DNA of 64,000 nt from assembly GCF_011075055.1 (NCBI RefSeq), contig NC_058145.1:2182887-2246886 (forward strand). The letters are read 5' to 3'. A program made the position numbers and the translations under genes. Positions 12,708 to 22,655 of this stretch are shown in pieces (position 1 is the first letter of the stretch; the number at the start of each line of letters is the position of its first letter). This DNA comes from Mangifera indica. Its lineage: Eukaryota; Streptophyta; Magnoliopsida; Sapindales; Anacardiaceae. The notes below the pieces were generated by a model. It was not told the origin of the DNA. It did no database searches and worked only from the letters and a program-made list of their open reading frames with translations.

Positions 12708-13084
12708 AAAATTTAAATTAAATGCTCATTTTACTCTTTTATTAAGCAAAAAATGCTTATTTTCTTTATTTCAAAGTAAAAATACTTATTTTTTTATTCT
12801 AAAAAAAATACCTTAAATAATTTTTAAAATACCAAAAATACCTTCGCCACATCTATATAAACATTTTCACTCTCACTCTCATCATATTCATTTTTCATAT
12901 TACTCAAACACTCACTCTCACTCTCATTTTTACTCAATATTAGTTATTACAGGTTCGTTCGAAAGAAAAAAGTTCGTATTTCTAAATTCGAATTGAAAAA
13001 AATTAATTCGTGAGAAAAAAATATTTATATGAATCTTAACTCAAAACTTAATTTTATTTGTTAAATCTAGTTCATATGTCATGA
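12196..13084. other. 3' flank of the HOTHEAD-like gene and spacer
   Basis: The first 510 bases are the duplicated 3' flank described above. After about 12700 it is AT-rich with CT-rich patches (ACTCTCACTCTC near 12870-12930) and no gene. Confidence 0.5.
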
Positions 13085-13870
13085 AAAGGGAGCATTTTGA
13101 TATTTGATAATGAATTAGGAGTTAAATAAAATGTTAAAAAAATATAAAGGGCATTTTGATATTACACAATATATAAAATATTTAAATAACATGTTAAAAA
13201 TAGATAGATATACTTTCATACAAAACAACATACAATAGTGTTAAATAAAATGTTAGATAATTATAGGAGATAAATAAAATGTTATAAAAATATGAGGGGT
13301 ATTTTGATATTAAACATTATAAATGAAATGTTAGTAATAGATAAATACATTTTGATGCAAAACAACATATAAATGTGTTAAATAAAATGTTATATAATTA
13401 TAGGAGGTTAAAAAAATGTTAGAAAAATATGAGAATATTTTGATAATTAAACATTTTAAGACGGTTTTAAATGATATGTTAAGAGTAGATAAATGTATTT
13501 TCATATAAGACAATATGTGAGGGTGTCATATAAAATATTAGATAATTATAGAGGTTAATTGTAATATTAGAAAATACGGGGAGCGTTTTGATATTAAATT
13601 TTTTTAGACGGTTTTAAATGACATATTAGAAATAGATGATGCATTTCGAGAGAACACAATATTTAAGGGTGTTAAATGAAATGTTATATAATTTAGAGGG
13701 TTAAATAAAATGTTTAAAAAATATGGGGTGTTTTGATATTAAACATTGCAAGAATATTTTAAATGAAATTTTAGAAATAGATAGATATATTTTCATATAA
13801 GACAACAAATGAGAGTATTATATGAAATATTAGATAAATATAAAGGGTTAATAAAATTGTGAAAAAATGT
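13085..13870. repeat. Tandem array with a unit of about 145 bp
   Basis: The block TTTTGATATTAAAC recurs near 13151, 13302, 13436, 13584 and 13729. Each copy is followed by AAATGAAATGTTAG-, AAACAACATAT- and AATGTTAGATAATTATAGGA-like blocks in the same order. There are about five diverged units of 134-151 bp, ending next to duplication copy B. No coding potential. Confidence 0.75.
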
Positions 13871-14007
13871 TACATAAGGATGGGAAATTAATTTTTCAAA
13901 CTTAACCATTGAAATTGTTATTTCACAATCCTTCGGTTGGAAATAATGATTTGGCTAGAAATTAATATAGCAAATTAACTTTTGTGAAAAAAAATGCATA
14001 CATGCAG

Positions 14008-14618
14008 AGTAGACGACAGCCGTCCCTAGTGACGCCAGAAGCAATGGCGAGCGCTCTTGAAACCATGCAATCCTACATGAATGGAACAATAAGAGCTGGA
14101 GTTATCGTTGAGAAGATAATGGGTCCAATCTCCACCGGTCATCTTGATCTCCGATCACCGATGCCGACGATAACCCTTCTGTAACTTTCAACTATTTTCA
14201 GGATCCTGAAGACTTAAAACGATGCGTCCAGGGGATGCAAACCATCATCAATGTCGTCAATTCCAGGGCCCTGGCAAAGTTTCGTTACAGTGACATGCCG
14301 ATTCAAGGGCTCATAAACTTGATAGTGAACGTCCCCACGAACCTGAGACCGAGACACCTCAGCGCGGCAGTTTCCCTGGAACAGTTTTGCAGAGACACTG
14401 TGATGACCATTTGGCATTATCATGGCGGGTGTCAAGTTGGAAGAGTGGTTGATGATAATTATAAAGTTCTTGGCATCGACGCTCTCAGGGTTGTTGATGG
14501 CTCTACTTTTTTTAACTCTCCTGGAACCAATCCTCAGGCTACTGTGATGATGCTTGGAAGGTACATGGGATTAAGGATTTTGCAGGAGAGAAAGAGATTG
14601 CCCTATGGGAAGAAGTAG
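14008..14618 (+). pseudogene. Duplicated, frameshifted exon 4 of the HOTHEAD-like gene
   Basis: This is a near-identical copy of the last exon, including the preceding acceptor-like ATGCAG. A single-base deletion near 14156 (GATCCACTGATG in the parent, GATCACCGATG here) shifts the frame after DLRS and creates a stop at 14184. The original frame is open again from about 14170 to the native stop at 14618. There are no copies of exons 1-3, so a functional protein is not expected. It could only matter as an alternative terminal exon spliced from the upstream gene, and the frameshift argues against that. It keeps the GMC C-terminal motifs HYHGGCQVG and NPQAT. Confidence 0.9.
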
Positions 14619-14726
14619 AAGATGAAGATGAAGATTTTTTCGGGGAAGAGGGAAGTTGATTGAATGTTACTGTGTGCATTGATTCAGGGTCTGTTTGAGT
14701 AAAAATATGTTAAATAATTTCCTTGC

Positions 14727-15025
14727 TATTATATATGATGGATTTTCCACCACATAGGCAAGATTGACAAATTAGTGTGAATGCAAGAATATAAGCATGC
14801 ATTAAAGTCAAGAAAGGGGGCAGCAGATTTTCTATATAAAGCCCTCTCCTCTCATTTGTACAGATACTTTTCTCTCAATTTAATTGCATATTGCTTTTCT
14901 TCTTTCTTCTTCTTTTCATCCGGGATAGCATTTTTCCTTGAATAGCTTCTGCTCTTCTTCTCCTTTTCTCCCACTTTCGTTTTAATCTCATTATCTTTAT
15001 ATACTTGGATATTATTTTTATAACA
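14727..15025 (+). repeat. 5' LTR of the copia element
   Basis: 299 bp, starting TATTATATATG and ending TATAACA. It contains a TATA-like TCTATATAAAGCCC at about 14832-14845, a plausible promoter, followed by CT-rich sequence. The bases just after it (GTTATCAACACTATCAGC) sit where the primer-binding site should be but do not match the common initiator-Met tRNA site TGGTATCAGAGC. Confidence 0.93.
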
Positions 15026-15185
15026 CGTTATCAACACTATCAGCTCAGGTATATTATATCTTTTATTATGTCGTTATGCTGCTTAAATATTATAAATACA
15101 GATATCCCAATTGTGATGTCCCAGTTATTTTTAATTTTTATGTTATGCTTCTATTTAATTTTTCATTATAATTATACTCTATTTG

Positions 15186-16110
15186 CAACCCGAAGTTTGT
15201 AAAATTGTAAATCTAGACCTGAAGTCCTGCAACCCTTAAATCTAGACCTGAAGTCTGGAATATCATAAATGTGGACTCGAAGTTCTGAATATTATTTGTA
15301 ACCTGAAGTTTACAAAATTATGAATCTAGACCTGAAGTCTAAAACATCATAAATCTGGACCCGAAGTTCTGAACATTATTTGTAACTGGAAGTTTACAAA
15401 ATTATGAATCTGGACTTGCAGTCCTGAAAATCATGAATTTGGATCTAAAATCCTGAATATCATTCGTAACCCGAAGTTTACGAAATTATAAATTTGTGAC
15501 CTGAAGTTATAAATATTATTTGTAACCTGAAGCTTACAAAAACCAAGAATCTGGATCAGAAGTCCTGATATTATTTAAATGTTTATTTTTATCCCATTTA
15601 TTTGAATATTTATTTATTTGCATCTTTATTTTTATTTATATCCTATTTACAACCTGAAGTTTGTAAAATCGTGAGAATATATATATGAGTTCGAAGTCCC
15701 GAGTTTTACGATTTACAACTTGAAGTTTGTAAAATCATGAGAATACATATATATAAGCCCGAAGTCCCAAGTTTCATCAAAGTCTTTATTTTAATAATGA
15801 TATCACCTTTGCAACCTGAAGTTTGCATAAAAGGGTGAAAAATATGGACTTGAAGTCCAAAACATAATCAGAATACGTATTATAATATTTTGAATATTAA
15901 TTACAAAACCAGAATTTTTGTAAATATGGGATAATATATGAACCTGAAGCTTCCAAAATTAATCCTAATATTTCTCTTATAAAATCAGCTGTTTTGTACA
16001 TATGAGATAATATTTGAACCTGAAGTTTCAAAGACTAACTCATATATATTGTCTACAAAACCAGAAGTTTTGTAAATATGACAATAATTGAACCTGAAGT
16101 TCCTAAAATT
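15186..16110 (+). repeat. Degenerate leader repeats (CCTGAAGTT motif) in the copia element
   Basis: Between the 5' LTR and pol the motif ACCTGAAGTTT with variants recurs dozens of times, often as GTAACCTGAAGTTTACAAAA followed by ATCTGGACCTGAAGTCC-type blocks. Early units repeat at about 80-85 bp. The region has stops in all frames and occupies the space before pol where leader and gag should be. Confidence 0.75.
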
Positions 16111-16597
16111 AGATGGATAATATTAAATGGGCTTTTTGCATGAGTCTCCACCTATAATTTGTGAGCCTTGAAAAACTAACTAAATAAAATATCCCAGAAG
16201 GACAAATACAAGACTATTATCTTTTGGCATCATATCCCTGAAGGATTGCAAGCCGAAATATGAATATAATGACTATATTTAGTATAACTTTGTAATGTTC
16301 AGAATCTTTTCCTGAGTGTGGAAAATAAAATATTCCTCACATTTTATTATTGCTCCTGTAGTAGCAATATGAGAAAGGAAATTCTGAATTAATATTTTCT
16401 TGTTATACATTGTTCCCTGAAGTGAATGCAACTACGAGAAGTAGTTATTATGAGTATGAAATGCCCAAAATTTTTATAATTAAATCCATCATATATATTT
16501 TGGAGTCATGCATATTATTTTGTATTTTATTGTTATGTTCTCTTCCTTTCAATATTTTGTGTACGTTATAACTAATGTAATTTTTAAATGAAAGGAA

Positions 16598-19500
16598 ATG
16601 GACTCCAAAATTGACGTATTGACTTCAAAGGCTGATGAAGGAGATATGTGTTTGGTGGATAGTGCAACAACGCACACAATTCTTAAGGAAAAGAAATTTT
16701 TCTTATCTTTAGCATTAATTGAAGCTAAAGTAACTACCATATCAGGATCAATTGATCTGATAGAAGGCTCCGGAAGAGCCACAATTATGTTAAACAATGA
16801 GACCAAATTAAGCATCAATGATGCATTATATTCAAGTAGATCCAGAAGAAATCTACTGAGTTTTAAAGATATAAGAAAAAATGGTTATCATCTTGAAACC
16901 ATGAGTGAAAATGGTGCAGAATTCATCTGTATAACTAGTAATACCTTCGGAAGAAGGCTTATACTAGAAAAATTACCTGTCTTACCATCTGGATTTTATT
17001 ATACAATCATAAAGACAATTGAATCCTACATAGTATCGAACCAGAAGTTCATTGATCCAAAAGCATTTATGCTTTGACATGATCGTTTAGGCCACCTAGG
17101 ATCTACAATGATGTGTAGGATTATTAAAAATTCATATGGATATACATTACATAATCATAAAATTTTATTGTTTAGTGAATAATTTTGCACCGCCTGTTCT
17201 CAAGGCAAATTAGTAATAAGACCATCCCCCTCTAAAATTGGAGGTGAATCCTCATCATTCCTACAAAAGATTCAAGAGGATATATGTGTACCCATTCATC
17301 CACCAAGTGGGCCATTTCGTTATTTTATGGTCTTAATTGATGCATCTGCATGATGGTCTCATGTTTGTTTATTGCCTACCTAAAATGTTGCATTTGCTAA
17401 ACTGTTAGCATAAATTATCAAATTAAAAGCACATTTTGCAGATTATTCGATCAAGTCAATACGGCTAGATAATACTGGTGAATTTACATCCAAAACATTT
17501 GATGATTATTGCATGTCTATGGGGATTGAGGTTGAACATCCAGTCCCGCATGTCCACACACAGAATGACTTAGCTGAGTCTCTTATCAAACGACTCCAGG
17601 TAATTGCACGCACTTTATTATTAAAAAGTCAATTACCTACTTCTATGTGGGGACATGTTATATTACATGTTGCAGCGTTAATTCGCTTGCGACCTTCTTC
17701 TTATCATCAATATTCTCCCCTACAATTGGTTCTTGGTTACCAACTTAACGTATCTCATTTGAGAATATTTGGTTGTGCTATATATGTCCCTATTGCGTCC
17801 CCTCAACACACAAAAATGGGACCCTAACGTTGTTTGGGAGTATATGTTGGATATAATTCACCATCCATTATCAGATATCTGGAACCATTAACAGGTGATC
17901 TTTTTACTACACGATTTACAGATTGTCACTTTGATGAGACAACTTTCCCATCTTTAGGGGAAAAGAAAATGCCTCCTCAAATTAGGCATGAACTTATTTG
18001 GTATGTACCTACAATGTCTCATTTAGATCTTCGCATATCCCAAAGTGAAACTGAAGTTCAGAGGATAGTGCGATTACAAATTATTGCCAACCAAATGCCT
18101 GATGCATTTGTTGATATGGCAAAAGTGACAAGATCACATGTTCCAGCTGCTAATACACTAGCAAGAATCAATGTGATTGCTGAATAGTCCATTCGAGCCA
18201 TGACTGATCCATCTACCTCACGCCAGAAGCATGGTAGATCTGTTGGATCGAAGGACACTGTTTCTCAAAAAAGAAAGGCAAATAATCAAACAAATATTTC
18301 TCCAGAAGAGGTTATGGTCCCTGAAGACACTCAAGCCCCAGAAGTGGCATAAGCCCCTGAAGTGGCACAAACCCCTGAAGTGGCACAAACCCCTAAAGTG
18401 GTACAAAATCCTGAAGAACAGGAAAATGAGAATATTGAAATATCTTTAAATTATGTTCATATACAAGAAATGTGGAATCATGAAACAATTATAGTTGATG
18501 AAATATTCTCATTTGTAGTAGCTACTGAAATTCTGAATGATGATAATTTTGAATCACGTACTCTGACTGAGTGCAAACAAAGACATGATTGACCTAAATG
18601 GGAAGAAACAATTCAAGCAGAATTAGCTTCTCTAGCAAAACGTCAAGTGTTTGGGCCTGTAGTTTCAACACCTCAAGACGTACAACCTGTTGGATATAAA
18701 TGGGTATTTGTGAGAAAAAGAAATGAGAAAAATGAAATTGCTAGATTTAAAGCCAGACTTGTAGCTCAAGGCTTTTCCCAAAGACCCGGTATAGACTTTT
18801 ATGAAACAAATTCACCTGTGATGGATATAATCACATTCAGATATTTAATCAGTTTAATAGTCTCTGAAGGACTGGATATGCGTCCAATGGACGTAGTTAC
18901 TACTTATTTGTATGGAAATTTAGATGCTGAAATTTATATGAAACTCCCTGAAGGATACAAATTGCCTGAAGCAAAAAGGGTCAATTCAAGAGGCTTGTAC
19001 TCAATTAAATTACAACGATCATTGTATGGATTAAAACAATCCGGATGTATGTGGTACAATCACCTCAGTGAATATTTGAAAAAAGAGGGTTATGTGAATG
19101 ACCCTATATGTCCATGTGTCTTTATTAGAAGGTCAGAATTGGGATTTGCTATTGTAGCAGTTTATGTTGATGACATGAATTTAATTGGGACTCCTGAAGA
19201 GATCTCAAAAACTGTTGAATATCTGAAAAAAAAATTTGAAATGAAGGATTTGGGGAAAACAAAATATTGTCTCGGCCTGCAGATCGAGCATAATTCAAAT
19301 AGAATACTTATCTATCAATCAGCGTATATTGAAAAATTATTAAAACGCTTTAATATGGATAAGACTTATCCTTTGAGCACCCCAATAGTTGTTTAGTCTC
19401 TTGATCCAAAAAATGATCCATTTCGTCCTAAAAAAGAAGATGAAAAGATACTTGGTCCTAAAGTACTATATCTTAATGTCATTGGAGCCTTATTATATTT

Positions 19501-20173
19501 GGCCCAATGCATGAGACCGGATATATCCTTCGCAGTCAATTTATTGACCCGATTTAGCTCTGTATCAACCCGTCGTCACTAGAACGGAATCAAATATATA
19601 CTCCGTTACCTATGTGGGACTAGAGATTTGAGATTATTCTATTCTGTCAAATCTCCTAAAAATCCTAGTTTGGTTAGATATGCAGATGTTGGTTATCTTT
19701 CTGACCCCCATAAGGCCCGTTCACAAACGGGATATGTTTTCACTTATAATGACACAACTATATCATGACGCTCCACCAAACAGACCTTTGTTGCAACTTC
19801 TTCAAATCATTCAGAAATTTTAGCTCTCCATGAAGCCAACCGAGAATGTATATGGTTACGGTCTGTCATCCATCATATTCAGAATGCATGCAGTCTCCTT
19901 TCTATAACAAACACTCCTTCCATATTATATGAAGATAATGCAGCATGTATAGCCCAAATTAGAGGTGTGTACATCAAAGGAGACATAACCAAACATATCT
20001 CACCGAAATTCTTTTAAACTCATGAGCTCCAGCAGAGTAAAAAGATTGATGTCAAACAAATAAGATCTAGTGAGAATCTTGCAGATTTGTTTACTAAGAC
20101 ACTACCGACATCAACATTTGAGAAGTTAGTGTATAACATCGGTATGAGGCAGCTCAACAAGCAACCAAATTAA
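16598..20173 (+). pseudogene. Decayed copia pol (protease, integrase, RT, RNase H)
   Basis: Reading in one main frame across stops: protease-like core with CLVDSATTHT (Asp-Ser instead of the usual Asp-Ser-Gly) near 16650; a pre-integrase zinc region (HDRLGHLG, CTACSQGK) at about 17077-17210; integrase core with the acidic triad in VLIDAS, RLDNTGEF and DLAES, about 17330-17580; reverse transcriptase from about 18595 with the catalytic VYVDDM near 19160; RNase H with EDNAACIAQ and the terminal DLFTKTLP near 20090. Stops interrupt at about 17075, 17180, 17350, 17824, 18185, 18351, 18590, 19394, 19580, 19766 and 20015. A proline-rich linker before RT holds four copies of an 18-base unit (PEVAQT, 18338-18420). 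Gag and its zinc knuckle are not found. The family resembles Tnt1-like elements. Confidence 0.88.
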
Positions 20174-20453
20174 TCCTACTACAAAGAGGAGGAGCGTTCA
20201 TCAAGGAGAGCATTCATCAGACAAAATTTTGAAGTATTGGACAAAAGGTGCATTGTACTCTTTTTCCCTTCACTAGGTTTTATCCCACTAGGTTTTCCTA
20301 GTAAGGTTTTTAATGAGGCAGTTTAAACACGTCCAACGCCAACTTACAGGACATTTAATAATTATGTTCCTTTACTTTGGTTTTTATCCCACTGGGTTTT
20401 TCCTTAGTAAAGTTAATATAATTATCTATGAGTGGTGAAAATCCAAGGGGGAG

Positions 20454-20753
20454 TATTATATATGGTGGATTTTCCACCACGTAGGCAAGATTGACAAATT
20501 AGTGTGAATGCAAGAATATAAGCATGCATTAAAGTCAAGAAAGGGGGGCAGCAGGTTTTCTATATAAAGCCCTCTCCTCTCATTTGTACAGATACTTTTC
20601 TCTCAATTTAATTGCATATTGCTTTTCTTCTTTCTTCTTCTTTTCATCCGGGAAAGCATTTTTCCTTGAATAGCTTCTGCTCTTCTTCTCCTTTTCTCTC
20701 ACTTTCGTTTTAATCTCATTATCTTTATATACTTGGATATTATTTTTATAACA
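20454..20753 (+). repeat. 3' LTR of the copia element
   Basis: 300 bp, about 98% identical to the 5' LTR. It is preceded by the purine tract at 20445-20453 and followed by the target duplication cttgc. Confidence 0.93.
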
Positions 20754-21042
20754 CTTGCAACCTGAAATTTTTATTTACAGATGTCTTTGATTTCTTTTGT
20801 TTTTGTCCTCCATGCGTGCGGCCTTTTTTTTGGGCCTTTTTGTCGCCTTTTAACAAAGCGGGTCAGCTCCGCAGTCAAAATTCTCTTTTTAAAGTGAATT
20901 AAAGGGTGATGATCATCATAATTTCAACATGCTTACTCGGTCCCATTCTCAAAGGTTTTAATGCACAAAACTGGAAGAAACATCGCTCATATTTGTTGAT
21001 GAAGAACCATTTTATAGGGATATTAATTAAAATAATTTTTTT

Positions 21043-21076
<34 letters not shown>

Positions 21077-21093
21077 TTAGTCAATTTTTTTTA

Positions 21094-22061
21094 GGGATAT
21101 TAATTAAAATTGATAAAAAAAATTTTACGTAAATCTTTTTAGACAAATGTACAATGGTTTTACTTTTATAGGTAAATTTATTTTTAATTTCAAAAATACC
21201 GTCTCCCAGCTTATTGTGTCACTCCCAGTGATTTACGTCACGCTCGATCACCTAAAACTTTCTTAACATATTTGATAATTTTTTATTTGAATTATCACTA
21301 ATTCACGTTTTAAGGATTAAAAACATACTTAAAAATTGATAAATTTTTGTTTAGGTTTCAAATACAGATAGTAATGAAAAAATAGCATAGATGAGGAGAA
21401 TGATAAATGCGAACTGATGCTATATCACTGTGTGTATGAAGTGTAAAATGTGTGTAGGGTGCATACAAGATGTGTGCAGAGTGCGTGCAAGATGTGTATA
21501 GAATACGTACAGGGTGTGCGGTGTGTAAAAAATATAAATAAATATATATATTTATATATAATAATATAATATAATATTTAAAAATTATTATTATTATTAT
21601 TTATTTATATTATATTAAATACTATAATATTTAATAATATTATAATATTTGATATAATATAAATAAATAATAATAATAATAATTTTTAAATATTATATAT
21701 ATATATTAGTTATTGGCTCACCATTTTCCAAGAGCCATGCACCCCAAGCATCAACTCTTCACTTGCGTATCCTAACGTACCCTACGCACCCTGCACGTAC
21801 TCACGCACCATGCAAGCATCCATGCACCTTATACGCACCTACACACCCTGTACGCACCCTACACGCACCTTGTATGCACTTACGTACCATTTACGCCCCC
21901 ATACATTGTGATATGCACACAGAAGTTGCTGAAAGTGACGTAATAAGCTGGAGAGGATATTTTTGGAATTAAAAGTAAATTTGCTTATAAAGGTAAAACC
22001 GCTGTACGTTTGCCTAAAAAGGTTTAAGCGGACAAAATTTTACCGATTTTAATTAATATCT
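21094..22061. mobile_element. Foldback-type element with inverted minisatellite arms (inner)
   Basis: Terminal inverted repeats start GGGATATTAATTAAAATTG and extend about 110 bases; the right arm inverted shares TTTTTAG-CAAA-GTACA-GGTTTTAC and AAAAATA blocks. Inside each terminus is a short GTGTGCAGGGTGCGTAC-like minisatellite in opposite orientation (about 21440-21525 and 21765-21905), and the centre is a long AT palindrome. The flanks are T-rich (aatttttttta / aattttttta), so the duplication is plausible but of low complexity. The architecture is the same as the larger element at 30001-33322. Confidence 0.7.
21569..21698. repeat. AT-only palindrome, arms of about 65 bp
   Basis: The two halves are reverse complements with only about two mismatches, centred near 21633. 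Almost every base is A or T. It forms the core of the inner foldback element. Confidence 0.85.
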
Positions 22062-22655
22062 AATTTTTTTATTATATAAATATACTTAATTTTTAATTTG
22101 ATTTTATTTAAAAAATTCTAAAATTTGATATTAATTAGATAGATTGGTTGGGTCGACCAATTTGACCAATCAATTTTTAAAAAAAAATATGGTTAGTTGG
22201 ATGTTTGATCGACTGTCTAACCAGCTGGTCAATCACCTAACCAAATCTTCTCACTATCAAAGTTGTAAGAAAATTTTATATTTTCATCTTATTTTATCTT
22301 ATATCTCAACATTGATTGGATGAGTGAATGAGTTTTGTATCTTGATTGAATGAATTTATACTTGGTTGAATGAGTACAAGATCTAAGACTATTTTTGATA
22401 TTTTATGTTTTACACTATATATGTATAATAGGAAAAAAAGTAGCTATATATGTATACAAGAGAGAAAAATGGACTATTTTAATTAATATCTCCCATTATA
22501 TAAGCATGAGTATTATTACGTGCATAAATAATGATATATTGTTTTATAATTAGATAGTTAAAAATTAAATATAAAATAACAATCAATTATATGATGTATA
22601 TCATTGTTTGTATACATAGTATTATTGTATAAATATTTGTGTTTTTAAAACAGGA

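Larger units (their letters stand above)
14727..20753 (+). mobile_element. Ty1/copia LTR retrotransposon, complete ends, decayed interior
   Basis: A 6027-bp element flanked by a perfect 5-bp target duplication (cttgc at 14722-14726 and 20754-20758), inserted in the duplicated HOTHEAD-like 3' flank. The LTRs are about 300 bp with TATTATA...TATAACA ends (TGTTATA would be canonical). The polypurine tract AGGGGGAG lies immediately before the 3' LTR. The order protease, integrase, reverse transcriptase, RNase H defines the copia superfamily. Pol carries many in-frame stops and no gag-like coding is visible, so the copy cannot be autonomous. The LTRs differ by about five substitutions and one indel, so the insertion is young relative to the damage in pol. 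This suggests it moved as an already defective copy using proteins from elsewhere. Confidence 0.93.
21016..22492. mobile_element. MULE-like inverted-repeat element (outer), inserted in copy B
   Basis: The left end AGGGATATTAATTAAAATA and the right end (reverse complement GAGATATTAATTAAAATAG) are inverted copies. The flanks ccattttat (21007-21015) and ccattatat (22493-22501) match at 8 of 9, the MULE target size. Duplication copy A lacks this insertion and its sequence resumes after it. A second element with the same termini sits inside (21094-22061). No transposase is visible. Confidence 0.6.
13877..22655 (+). repeat. Segmental duplication, copy B, split by two insertions
   Basis: Homology to copy A runs 13877-14726, resumes at 20759-21015 after the copia element, and resumes again from about 22493 to 22655 after the foldback element complex (shared GTATAAATATTT and TTTTTAAAAC at the distal end). 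The joins fall exactly at the element termini, which independently confirms the insertion boundaries. Confidence 0.8.

Noticed and set aside
13085..13870. CRISPR array
   Set aside because: The repeats are long, diverged and contiguous with no spacers, and the DNA is from a plant nucleus.
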